64,000 bases of DNA from Bos javanicus (Eukaryota > Chordata > Mammalia > Artiodactyla > Bovidae): NCBI RefSeq assembly GCF_032452875.1, contig NC_083883.1, forward strand, positions 58,588,698 to 58,652,697, in the 5' to 3' direction. The notes beneath the pieces are model-generated. The model did not search any database, was not told the origin of the DNA, and was given only the letters and a program-made list of their open reading frames with translations. This document shows positions 22,331 to 33,673 of the stretch, one piece after another; the stretch's first letter is position 1, and each line of letters starts with the position of its first letter. The translations under genes and the position numbers were made by a program.

Positions 22331-22487
22331 TAAAAATTATTATTATTAAAGACTTTCTAGAATTAGTACTAAATCAAATCCATAGGCACACAATTTTCCA
22401 TGAATATCTACCTAAGTAAATAGAAGATCTTCTGAGAGCTTTGAGGACTGACTTCTGTGAATTATAAATACCTAAAAGAAGATTAAG

Positions 22488-22698
22488 TGAAAAAAGTGAA
22501 ATTGTTAATTGTTCAGTTGTGTCCGACTCTTTGCAACCCCATGGACTATAGCCCAATGGGCTCCTCTGTCCGTGGGAGGCAAGATACTGGAGTGGGTTGC
22601 CATTCCCTCCTCCAGGGATCCTCCCAACCCAGGGATAGAACGTGGTTCTCCTGCCATGCAGGTGGATTCTTTACTGTCTGAGCCATCAGGGAAACCCA
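22488..22698 (-). mobile_element. Bov-tA SINE with TSD
   Basis: Reverse Bov-tA from GTTCAGTTGTGTCCGAC to GAGCCATCAGGGAAACCC. A 9-bp TSD AAGATTAAG lies at 22479-22487 and 22699-22707. Confidence 0.9.
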
Positions 22699-23881
22699 AA
22701 GATTAAGGGCTTTGGTTTTTGAATGCTATTCTAGATGTTTCCATTGCCAAATATACTCTTCCATGCTTTATAACAATAAGTAATATAGTCATTTTTGACA
22801 GAAGTAAGATTTGTTAATAGCTCTCTAGGTATTTTAGGCCAGAGGCAAATCATTGGTTTTTGGCCTTGAGGAGACAGCCCAAGAGACTGAGGAACTAGCC
22901 AAGGCTAGTGGTCCAGGTCAAGGAACTCATCAAGGACCTAAGTGTCTCTGAGATTTTGGCTCTTTCCACACTTGACTTGCAGTTTTCTTCCTCAAGCTCA
23001 TGAGACGACTACTGCCCTCCAGGTGTGAAGTCATTATTCAAGCAGGAAGAAGAGGGAAGGTCAAAGGGAAATAAATGCATGCGAGCTGAGTCTGTTTTTA
23101 GTGGCAAAACGGGAGCTGTTCCAGGAATATAGGCGTCTACCAACATCCCATTGTTCAGATCCAGGTCACTTCACCAGCCTTAGCTGTAAGGGACCCTGAG
23201 GAGATGAGCATTTATAGCTGGATACACTGTCACCTTGACCAAGATTAGAGTTTGTTAATAAGAAAGAGGGAGGTATGGATATGGACAGCCAGTTAGCCAT
23301 GCCTGTCTCTCTCCTTTCGCTAATTCTGAAGGCATCTTTCTCAAGCATTCTGATGCCCAGTGGTAGGAAGTTAGGAAAGTTAGGTGATTCTGAGTTAGTA
23401 ACAGCTCTCTAAAGCGGCTTTTAGTCTAGCTTGTCTGTTTTCCCCAAGTGAAGTGGGAAAATTTTTCTGGAATTTCTCTTTCCTGGTTCCTTTTCCCATC
23501 TTAGTGTTTCCTTGACTCGGTTGTCTCACTCCTGGGCCTGTTAAGATCCTTCCTGTTAAGGACAGAATCATCATCTTGAACAGATTTCCCTAACTAATCC
23601 TAGGAGCAGTTGTCTGAAATGTGCCAGGAGAATTCGTTGAGCAAGGTCCCTGGACCACCGATGGGCTGTAAGTTGTCATGTGTGTTCTTCCTCCCTGGAA
23701 AGTTGGATATTGAGGCTAAGAGAGAGCACTGAGACATTCTACCTTGAGAAAAGTTTTTTGCCAATAATGTCATCATGAGGCATTCAGAAAAAGGAAAACA
23801 TTGATTTTGAGCTGGGAGTTTCATTATCTTTACTTGTCTCTCACCCTTCATGTCTAATTTTTGGTTGAAATTGCATTTCAG

Positions 23882-24028
23882 GTTTGCACATCATACCGTC
23901 CAGATTTACCAGAGCACCGACCCATAATTGGCTGGTTTCCCTGTGTCCCCAGTGGAAATGGACCTGAAGATGAAGGGAGTAAGCAGCCAAAAGGTAGCCT
24001 GCAGAGAGAGGATGAGGTTTGGCTCAAA
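23882..24028 (+). CDS. PAPPA2: PAPPA2 exon G: linker region of central module
   Basis: Acceptor TTGCATTTCAG|G and donor CTCAAA|GTAAGT. The exon encodes 49 residues: VCTSYRPDLPEHRPIIGWF, then PCVPSGNGPEDEGSKQPKG and EDEVWLK. It has two cysteines and then a charged, probably flexible G/E/D/K-rich segment that varies between species in my recollection of the family. Both borders are phase 0 and the length is 3 x 49, so in-frame skipping is possible. It is followed by the longest intron in the window. Confidence 0.95.
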
Positions 24029-24714
24029 GTAAGTGACTCAAATGTTTTTTTTTGTGAAAACTGGATAGATTGTGCGTGTGTGTGTGTGTGTGTGTATAAA
24101 TGATACATTGGAATGTCAGGAAATTTCCTTTTGTCATCTAAAAGTTTTTATGTTTTGAGTTTATTTTCATTTCTTTTTGAATGTTGGACTTTTCTTTATA
24201 AGCAATCACACTATCAAAGTGTAATACACATATAGAAAAGTACAAAAATCAGAAAGGATTGATAAATTTTTACAAAGTAATCATCCTCTCTAACCACCAC
24301 AGAGATCAAAAAACAGAAAATTAACATCACCCCCAAAAGGCTCTGTCATTCTCCCTCTCTTTATACTACAGAGGTATCTACTATTTTTCCATTTATCACC
24401 AAAGATTAGTTTTGCCTGTTTGTATTTTATGTGAAAAATTTGACAGTCTGTAGTATTTGTGTCTGATTCTTTCTTACTCAGCATTCTATCTCTGGGATTC
24501 ATTCAGGCTGCTATACTTAGCAGTAGTGTTCATGTCCACTGCGGAGCAGAATTCCAGTGCATCAATGGGCCATACTTTAATTAATCATAGTAATGAAACT
24601 TTCATTTATTTCTAATTTTTCTCTATTGTATATTACAAATAGTTCTGCTATAAACACTTCTGTACATTTCTTTTGGTGAATGTATACAGACAGTTGGGTA
24701 TATTTGGAACTGCT

Positions 24715-24978
24715 GCTAAGTCACTTCAGTCGTGTCCGACTCTGTGCAACCGCATAGACGGAAGCCCACCAGGCTTCCCCGTCCCTGGGATTCTCCAGGC
24801 AAGAACACTGGAGTGGGTTGCCATTTCCTTCTACAATGCATAAAAGTGAAAAGTGAAAGTGAAGTCGCTCAGTCGTGTCCAACTCTCAGCGACCCCATGG
24901 ACTGCAGCCTACCAGGCTCCTCCATCCATGGGATTTTCCAGGCAAGAGTACTGGAATGGGGTGCCATTGCCTTCTCCG
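24715..24978 (-). mobile_element. Bov-A2 SINE with 15-bp TSD
   Basis: Two Bov-A monomers joined by the AAAAGTGAAAAGTGAAAGTG linker. The perfect TSD ATATTTGGAACTGCT lies at 24700-24714 and 24979-24993. It is inserted in the antisense L1. Confidence 0.95.
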
Positions 24979-25685
24979 ATATTTGGAACTGCTAGATAGT
25001 AATTAGGCAGATGATCAGCTTTAGTAGATAATACCAAATGGTGTTCTACTTGGTTATACTAGTTTATACTCCCAACAGAGGCTTATGAGGCAATTGCTTT
25101 ATATTTTTACTGATTACTTAGTATTTTAAGTCTTAATTTTAACCATTAAGTATGTAAATGTACCTCCCTATGGTTTCAATTTACATTTACATTTTGACTA
25201 ATGAAGCTGTAATGTTTATATGTATATCAGCCATTTGTATCGATATATCCTTTTTCCCTCTTTTTTTCTGAAGGGTTTATTCAAGTCTTTTGCTCAATCT
25301 TCTATTGGACTGTCATTTTCTTCTTAATTTATATGATTTCTTTACAATTTTTGGAATATATAAATCATATTTCAGTTGTATATTATTTAATATTTTCCAG
25401 CATTTCATGGCTTACTTTTTTTTTTTTTTTACTCTTAGTGGTGTATTTGATGAAGAGTTCTAAATTTTACCACAATCCAATTTATTTTTCTTTTTCTTTA
25501 TGGTTAGTGCTAATCGTGTACTATATTAAGAAGTCTTTGCTTACCACAAGACATACTTTCCTATGTTATCTTCTAGAAACGTTATTGTTTCACCTTTTAT
25601 ATATAGATCTACAATCCTCTGGAATTTTTACATATTGTGTGAGGTAGGGATCAAGATTTTTTCCCCCTAGAACTAGAACCACCAT

Positions 25686-25890
25686 TGAAAGTGAAAATGT
25701 TAGTTGCTCAGTCATGTCTGATTCTTGTGACCCTATGGACTGTAGCCCACCAGGCTCTTCTGTCCATGGAATTCTCCAGGCAAGAATCCTGGAGTGGGTA
25801 GCCATTTTCTTCTCTAGGGATCTTCCTGACCCAGGGATCAAACCTGGGTCTCCTGCATTACAAGCAGATTCTTTACCATCTGAGCCACCA
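25686..25890 (-). mobile_element. Bov-tA SINE
   Basis: Reverse Bov-tA from GAAAGTGAAAATGTTAG to CTTTACCATCTGAGCCACC, within L1 sequence. Confidence 0.88.
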
Positions 25891-26489
25891 AAATAACAAC
25901 TTGAAGGCAATGTATAATCCTTTGCCAATAGTTTTGGATACTTTTTGTGAATATATTAAGTGTTTTTTCTTTTATATTCATTAGAGCTTGGTCCCTACAT
26001 TAAAAAAGAAAAATGTTACTATCTTGTCAGGTTTATGATGAAGGCCAGGTTTGACTCCTAGAGTAAGTTTCCTTTATTCCCCAGTTTTCTGAAATATTTT
26101 GTGAAAGGTTGGTGTTAAATTTTCGTGAACTTCATCAGTAAAGCTATCTGAGTCTGGTATTTTCTTTGAGGAAAATATTTAAATATATGTTAAAATCTTA
26201 AACCAAATATTGCAGAATTGGGGCTTTCTATTTCTTCTTAGGTTAACTTTGGAAGAAGTTATTTTTTTTTTCCAAATAATTTGTCCATTTTTTTCCTAAA
26301 ATTTTGAATTTGTTGGCATTAAGTTTTTCATAATGCTCTCTTATTTTGTATATTTCTATACTCCCTAGGACTTTTTTTAGTTATTCTATGGCTAATTTTT
26401 GGCTTCTCTCTTTTATTTTTTTGCTTAGTATTGCTAAAGACTTAACAGTTACATTAATCTTTCATTAATGTTTTTATAGAACCAAAGAT

Positions 26490-26550
26490 TATACATGTGT
26501 GTATATATGTATGCTTATATATATATATACATATATACATAAATATACAT
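26490..26550. repeat. AT-rich simple repeat
   Basis: TATACATG/TATATA-rich stretch immediately left of the 84-bp palindrome. Confidence 0.8.
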
Positions 26551-26634
26551 ATGTAAACATAAAAGGAAGGAAATAATGAAAGTAGCATACATGTGTGCTC
26601 TTATTTTCATTATTGCCTCTTTTTATGTTTACAT
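26551..26634. repeat. 84-bp imperfect palindrome
   Basis: The left arm begins ATGTAAACATAAAAGGAAGG at 26551. The right arm, read backwards from 26634, begins ATGTAAACATAAAAAGAGGC. Both continue AATAATGAAA and meet at GCATACATGTGTGC. About 42 bp per arm, mostly paired. Confidence 0.85.
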
Positions 26635-26995
26635 TTAATTTGCTCTTGAGATGATGCTTAGATCATTAATTTTTAGCTTCTTTATTTTTAAAATATAAAC
26701 ATTAAGGTGGCAAATTTCTTTCTAAATGTGACTTTTGCAACATATTACATTTCATATGTGTTATTTCTATTATCATTCAGTTCAAACATATTTTCTAATT
26801 TTTATTTGATTACTTTTTTGATCCCTGAGTTATATATAAATATGCTGATGAATGTCCAAATATTTGTTTGGAAATTATTTATTTTTTGTTTTTGATTTAT
26901 AGCTAGAGTCTTCTGTGCTTAAAGATTATATTTGGTATGATGTCAAGCCTTTTTAATTTGTTGACCTTTGAATTATGGAAAAACATATGGTTAAT

Positions 26996-27206
26996 TGGGC
27001 TTCCCTGGTGGCTCAGTGGTAAAGAATCTGCCTGCCAAATAGGAGATGCAGGTTCGATCCCAGGTTTGGGAAGATCCCCGGAGAAGGAAATGGCCACCTT
27101 CTCCAGTATTCCTGCCTGGAAAATCCCATGGATAGAGGAGCCTGGCAGGTTACTGTCCATAGGGTAACAAAAGAATTAGATACAACTTACTGACTAAACA
27201 ACAACA
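26996..27206 (+). mobile_element. Bov-tA SINE with TSD
   Basis: Head GGGCTTCCCTGGTGGCTCAG, B box GGTTCGATCCC, and an ACAACAACA tail. The TSD ATATGGTTAAT lies at 26985-26995 and 27207-27217. Confidence 0.93.
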
Positions 27207-28555
27207 ATATGGTTAATATTGATAAATATTACATGTACTTTGAAAGAAATATGTAGTCTGAAATAGTTGGATATAGCATTCTATATATTTAACATAGATC
27301 AAGTTCATCCATCATGTTGTTAAAATTTCCCATATTGTATATTTTCCTTGATACTCTTTCCACCAGTTACTGAGATACATGTGTTAGACTTTCTTACCAT
27401 AATCTTAAATTTGCCTGTTTCTCTTTTATTTTTGCCAGTGGTTGATCTACGCATTGATTTATTTACATTTTGAGACTATTATTAAATATTCAGGCAATTC
27501 TCACTTTGTAGCGTGGAAACACAAAATGACCATGTATCCTAAAACTGTACAAAGCAAGCTAAATAACCAATGGTGAAAATTACAATTGTTACATGATATG
27601 TTTGTCACAACATTAAAAACTTTTATTTTTAGAAGTATATGTGAAATAAAATGAAAAAATAGTAAAATTTAACTCATAATTTAAAACATTACAGAGAATT
27701 AGTGTTTCATTTCTTTGTAAAATAAACTTACAAGCATAGTTTTAACAATTCTTGCCTTTTTTTGCATCATATGACTTATATTACAAAGCAAGCAATTTTT
27801 CTATGCCATTGTGAATTGTAATATTCCTTTCCAAGTTTGATTATCTTCTAATACTTTATGGTACTTTACACTTTCAATGTTATGAAACGTCTCTGAGAGT
27901 TCTTTTGATATGAATTTTTTCTTGGCATCATTTCCTCTGGGACATCTTTATCCTTTTTGTCACAACCACTTTACTCCTTTTTGCTGATAATTTCATTTTC
28001 ACTAAGTTCCTCTGGCTGCAAATACAGAGTCTCTCAAATGGCAGCAGCAGCAGCATTCCCATACCCAATTATTTCATCTATAATTCTATTTACCTTTCAT
28101 TCAAATTTCACCTGCAGCATTATAATTTTTTATTTCTTTGCCACACTTTCATCTTTCCTAGAGATCCCTTCTTTTGATTATCCATTTTTGTAAAATGTCA
28201 TGTGGGTAATATGTCGGTGGGAGATGAGACAATGCAGCTGCACATTTTTCTGTCTCTGTGTGAACAAAATAACAGGTACACAGGGACCAATCAATGACAA
28301 TTTGAATGAAGAGATGTAATTGGTCACTTTATCATGATTCTCATTGGTTATTTATATGGTGATTTATATGGTGATACGGAAGGACTATTCATGGAGTTTA
28401 CACTTTCTGCAGTTACAATTAATACTTTTTGCTAGTTGAAATTTGAATCACATTATCTGGTATTATATACCTAAATTGTGATAACTGATATTTGTGTATA
28501 CGGAAACTACATAAAATGAAACTACTGCCAGTAGATGATTTTAGAACTTACTGTA

Positions 28556-31500
28556 TCTTTCCCATTCTGTTGTTTTCCTCTATTTCTTTGCACTGATCCC
28601 TGAGGAAGGCTTTCTTATCTCTCCTTGCTATTCTTTGGAACTCTGCATTCAGATGCTTATATCTTTCCTTTTCTCCTTTGCTTTTCACTTCTCTTCTTTT
28701 CTCAGCTATTTGTAAGACCTCCTTAGACAGCCATTTTGCTTTTTTGCATTTCTTTTCCATGGGGATGATCTTGATCCCTGTCTCCTGTACAATGTCACAA
28801 ACTTCCGTCCATAGTTCATCAGGCACTCTGTCTATCAGATCTAGTCCCTTAAATCTGTTTCTCACTTGCACTGTATAATCATAAGGGATTTGATTTAGGT
28901 CATACCTGAATGGTCTAGTGGTTTTCCCCACTGTCTTCAATTTAAGTCTGAATTTGGCAATAAGGAGTTGATGATCTGAGCCACAGTCAGCTCCCGGTCT
29001 TGTTTTTGCTGACTGTATAGAGCTTCTCCATCTTTGGCTGCAAAGAATATAATCAGTCTGATTTCAGTGTTGACCATCTGGTGATGTCCATGTGTAGAGT
29101 CTTCTCTTGTGTTGTTGGAAGACAGTGTTTGCTATGACCAGTGCATTCTCTTGGCAGAACTCTATTAGCCTTTGCCTTGCTTCATGCCATACTCAAAGGC
29201 CAAATTTGCCTGTTACTCCAGGTATTTCTTGACTTCTTACTTTTGCATTACAGTCCCCTACAATGAAAAGGACATCTTTTGGGGGTGTTAGTTCTAGAAG
29301 GTCTTGTAGGTCTTCATAGGACCATCAACTTCAGCTTCTTCAGCATTACTGATTGGGACATAGGCTTGGATTACCATGGTATTGAATAGTTTGCCTTGGA
29401 AACGAACAGAGATCATTCTGTCATTTTTGAGATTGCCTCCAAGTACTGCATTTCGGACTCTTTTCTTGACCATGATGGCTACTCCATTTCTTCTTAGGGA
29501 TTCCTGCCCACAATAGTAGATATAATTGTCATCTGAGTTAAATACACCCATTCCAGTCCATTTTAGTTCGCTGATTCCTGGAATGTTGACATTCACTCTT
29601 GCCATCTCCTGTTTGACCACTTCCAATTTGCCTTGCTTTCATGGACCTGACATTCTAGGTTCCTATGCAATATTGCTCTTTACAGCATTGGGCCTTGCTT
29701 CTATCACCAGTCACATCCACAACTGGGTATTGTTTTTGCTTTGGCTCCATCCCTTTATTCTTTCTGGAGTTATTTCTCCATGGATCTCCAGTAGCATATT
29801 GAGCACCTACCAACCCGGGGAGTTCCTCTTTCAGTATCCTATCATTTTGCCCTTTCATACTGTTCATGGGGTTCTCAAGGCAAGACTACTGAAGTAGTTT
29901 GCCATTCCTTTCTCCAGTGGACCACATTCTGTCAGACCTCTCCACCATGACCTGCCCATCTTGGGTGGCCCCACATGGCATGACTTAGTTTCATTGAGTT
30001 AGACAAGGCTGTGGTCCATGTGATCAGATTGGCTAGTTTTCTGTGATTGTGGTTTCAGTGTGTCTGCCCTCTGATGCTGTCTCACAACACCTACCGTCCT
30101 ACTTGGGTTTCTCTTACCTTGGATAAGGGGTATCTCCTCACTGCCACCCCTCCTGACCTTGAACGTGGAGTAGCTCCTTTCAGCCCTCCTGCGCCTATGC
30201 AGCAGCAGCTCTTTGGACGTGGGGTTGCTCCTATGGTACGGACCTAACAGAAGCAGAAGATATTAAGAAGAGGTGGCAAGAATACACAGAAGAACTGTAC
30301 AAAAAAATCCTCACGACCAAGATAATCATGATGGTGTGGTCACTGACCTAGAGCCAGACATCTTGGAATGTGAAGTCAAGTGGGCCTTAGAAAGCATCAC
30401 TACGAACAAGCTAGTGGAGGTGATAGAATTCCAGTTGAGCTATTCCAAATCCTGAAAGATGATGCTGTGAATGTGCTGCACTCAATATGCCAGCAAATTT
30501 GGAAAACTCAGCAGTGGCCATGGGATTGGAGAAGGTCAGTTTTCATTCCAATCCCAAAGAAGGGCAATGCCAAAGAATGCTCAAACTACCGCACAATTGC
30601 ACTCATCTCACACGCTAGTAAAGTAATGCTCAAAATTCTCCAAGCTAGGCTTCAGCAATATGTGAACCATGAACTTCCAGATGTTCAAGCTGGTTTTAGA
30701 AAAGGCAGAGGAACTGGAGAACAAATTGCCAACATCCACTGGATCATCAAAAAAGCAAGAGAGTGCCAGAGAAACATCTATTTCTGCTTTATTGATTAGG
30801 CCAAGGCCTTTGACTGTGTGGATCACAATAAACTGTGGAAAACTCTGAAAGAGATGGGAATACCAGACCACCGGACCTGCCTCTTGAGAAACCTGTATGC
30901 AGGTCGGGAAGCAACAGTTAGAACTGGACATGGAACAACAGACTGGTTCCAAATAGGAAAATGAGTATGTCAAGGCTGTATATTGTCACCCTGCTTATTT
31001 AACGTCTATGCAGAGTACATCATGAGAAATGCTGGGCTGGAAGAAACACAAGCTGGAATCAAGATTGCCATGAGAAATCTCAATAACCTCAGATATGCAG
31101 ATGACACCACCCTTATGGCAGAAAGTGAAGAGGAACTCAAAAGCCTCTTGATGAAAGTGAAAGAGGATAGTGAAAAAGTTGGCTTAAAGCTCAACATTCA
31201 GAAAACGAAGATCATGGCATCTGGTCCCATCACTTCATGGGAAACAGATGGGGAAACAGTGGAAACAATGTCACACTTCATTTTTGCGGGCTCCAAAATC
31301 ACTGCAGATGGTGATTGCAGCCATGAAATTAAAAGACACGTGCTCCTTGGAAGGAAAGTTATGACCAACCTAGATAGCATATTGAAAAGCAGAGACATTA
31401 CTTTGCCAACAAAGGTCCATCTAGTCAAGGCTATGGTTTTTCCAGTGGTCATGTATGGATGTGAGAGTTGGACTGCGAAGAAAGCTGAGTGCCAAAGAAT

Positions 31501-31880
31501 TGATACTTTTGAACTGTGGTGTTGGTGAAGACTCTTCAGAGTCCCTTGGACTGCAAGGAGATACATCCAGTCCATTCTAAAGGAGATCAATCCTGGGTGT
31601 TCATTGGAAGGACTGATGCTAAAACTGAAACTCCAATACTTTGGCTACCTCATGTGAAGAGTTGACTCATTGGAAAAGACTCTGATGCTGGGAGGGACTG
31701 GGGGCAGGAGGAGAATGGGACGACAGAGGATGAGATGGCTGGATGGCATCACCGACTTGATGGACATGAGTCTGAGTGAACTCTGGGAGTTGATGATGGA
31801 CAGGGAGGCCTGGCGTGCTGCAATTCATGGGGTTGCAAAGAGTTGGACACGACTGAGTGACTGAACTGAACTGAACTATA
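28556..31880. mobile_element. BovB LINE, near full length, 5' half inverted (twin priming)
   Basis: 28556-30232 is BovB in minus orientation. Reading leftward from about 30232 it contains the 5' UTR, the APE-type endonuclease region (29294-29626, e.g. ISELKWTGMG, RRNGVAIMV) and the linker to FQRIARRDKKAF at about 28600. At about 30233 the strand flips: TATGG-ACCTAACAGAAGCAGAAG starts the reverse transcriptase region in plus orientation, which runs to the ACTGAACTGA tail at about 31880. Compared with the copy at 39661, about 85 bp between GGGAAAGA and GGACCTAAC are missing at the junction. The RT part has stops at 30797-30799, 30962-30964 and 31526-31528 and a frameshift near 30410. A possible 10-bp TSD ACT(G/A)TATCTT sits at the outer ends. 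The element is inactive. Confidence 0.9.
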
Positions 31881-32188
31881 TCTTCCTTGTGGATTATCTC
31901 TTTTAACACTAAGAAATGTCTATCTCTAAGAATATTTCTTGCTGCACTATAAACTTTGTATAATATTAGTATAGATATGTCTTTTTTTGTTTGCATATTG
32001 TTTACTCTTCTATTACTTTTAATCCTTCTGTGCAATTATATTTAATATACTTTGTTTGAAATCAACATATCTTTATATATATGTAAATAATATAAATAAA
32101 TCTAAGAAACCGCTATATATATAAATCTAAAATTCTTTTTTTTCCAATTGTAGTATTTAGTCCAGTTACATTTAATGTAATTAATGAT

Positions 32189-32398
32189 GCTTCCCTGGTG
32201 ACTCAGTGGTAAAGAATCTGCCTGCCAGTGCAGGAATGCAGGAGATGTGGATTTGATCCCTGGATCAGGAAGGTCCCTTGGAAGGAAATGGCAGCCCACT
32301 CTAATAATCTTGCCTGGGAAATCCCATGGACAGAGGAGCTTGGCAAGCTACAGTGTGTGGGGTCACAAAAGAGTCAAAAACAATTTAGCAACTAAGCA
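32189..32398 (+). mobile_element. Bov-tA SINE
   Basis: Head GCTTCCCTGGTGACTCAGTGG, B-box-like GGATTTGATCCCTGG, and the 3' part ending AGCAACTAAGCAG. Confidence 0.88.
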
Positions 32399-32484
32399 GT
32401 TTTATATTTACCAGGGAATCATTTGTTTCTCACTTTTCCCTCGTACTCTGTTTTTTTCTATTTCTTGCCCTTTTTAGATTAAAT

Positions 32485-33673
32485 CATTTCAGTTCAGTCA
32501 CTCAGTCATGTCCAACTCTTTGCAACCCCATGGACTGCAGCACGCCAGGCTTCTCTGTCCATCACCAACTCCCTGAGCTTGCTCAGACCCACGTCCATCG
32601 AGTCGGTGATGCCATCCAACCATGTCATCCTCTGTCGTCCCCTTCTCCTCCTACCTTCAATCTTTCCCAGCATCAGGGTCTTTTCCAATGAGTCAGTTCT
32701 TCACATCAGGTGGCCAAAATACGAGTTTCAGCTTCAGCATCAGTCCTTCCAATGAATATTCAGGACTTATTTCCTTTAGAATGGACTGGTTGGATGTCCT
32801 TGCAGTCCAAGGGACTCTCAAAAGTCTTCTCCAACACAACAGTTCAAAAGCATCAATTCTTTGGCGCTCAGTTCAGTTCAGTTCAGTCACTCAGTCATGT
32901 CCAACTCTTTGTGACCCCATGGACTGCAGCACGCCAGGCCTCCCTATCCATCACCAACTCCTGGAATCCACCCAATCCCATGTCCATCGAGTCAGTGATG
33001 TCATCCAACCATCTCATCCTCTGTTGTCCCCTTCTCCTCCTGCCCTCAATCTTTCCCAGCATCAGGGTCTTTTCCAATGAGTCAGCTCTTCACATGAGGT
33101 GGGCAAAGTATTGGAGTTTCAGCTTCAACATCAGTCCGTCCAATACTCTCACATCCATACATGATTACTGGAAAAACCATGGCTTTGACTAGATGGAACT
33201 TTGTCAGCAAATATTGTCTCTGCTTTTGAATATGCTGTCTAGGTTGGTCGTGGCTTTTCCTCCAAGGAGCAAGCATCTTTTATTTTCATGGCTGCAATCA
33301 CCATCTGCAGTGATTTTGGAGCCCAAGAAAATACAGTCTGTCACTTCTCCATTGTTTCCCCATCTATTTCCCATGAAGTGATGGGACCGGATGCCATGAT
33401 CCTTGTTTTTTAAATGTTGAGTTTTAAGCCAGCTTTTTCACTCTCCTCTTTCACTTTCAACAATAGACTCTTTAGTTCTTTGCTTTCTGCCATGAGGGTG
33501 GTGTTATCTGCATATCTGGGGTTATTGATATTTCTCATGGCAATCTTAATTCCAGCTTGTGCTTCATCCAGCCTGGCATTCCGCATGATGTACTTTGCAT
33601 ATAAGTTACATAAGCATGGTGACAATATACAGCCTTGACATACGCCTTTCCCAATGCCCTCCTTTTTGAGCCC
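32485..33673 (-). mobile_element. BovB LINE carrying a nested second BovB 3' fragment
   Basis: An 11-bp TSD TTAGATTAAAT (32474-32484 and 33674-33684) bounds the whole block. The left part (to about 32870) is BovB from its 3' end to TTTGGCGCTCAG. At about 32871 a second BovB 3' end starts (TTCAGTTCAGTTCAGTCAC) and runs to CAGTCCGTCCAAT at about 33138. After that the first element resumes (CTCTCACATCCATACATG). The RT motif is YADN instead of YADD (near 33505), so this copy is dead. Confidence 0.85.

Larger units (their letters stand above)
21790..23881 (+). other. PAPPA2 intron after exon F (2,092 bp)
   Basis: It begins GTAAGT and ends GCATTTCAG. It holds a MIR (22160-22330) and a Bov-tA. The rest (22710-23881) is unique sequence without recognisable features. 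Confidence 0.8.
24185..27480 (-). mobile_element. Old L1 LINE, antisense, 3' end and ORF2 (interrupted)
   Basis: From the left, L1M-type 3' sequence (ATCAATGGGCCATAC-like, TTTATACTCCCAACAG) passes into the ORF2 region (GTGAGGTAGGGATCAAGATT; TTCATCAGTAAAGCTATCTGAGTC, partial). A Bov-A2 and two Bov-tA copies cut it. It is heavily decayed and identified by eye. Confidence 0.65.

Noticed and set aside
27480..28555. Possible DNA-transposon remnant
   Set aside because: Some wording (CAGGCAATTCTCACTTTG) recalls Tigger-type ends, but I could not find matching terminal inverted repeats or a TA duplication, so I left it unnamed.
32485..33673. Spaced repeated segments as a CRISPR-like array
   Set aside because: The repeats are two BovB 3' ends and the genome is mammalian; there are no short regular repeats with unique spacers.
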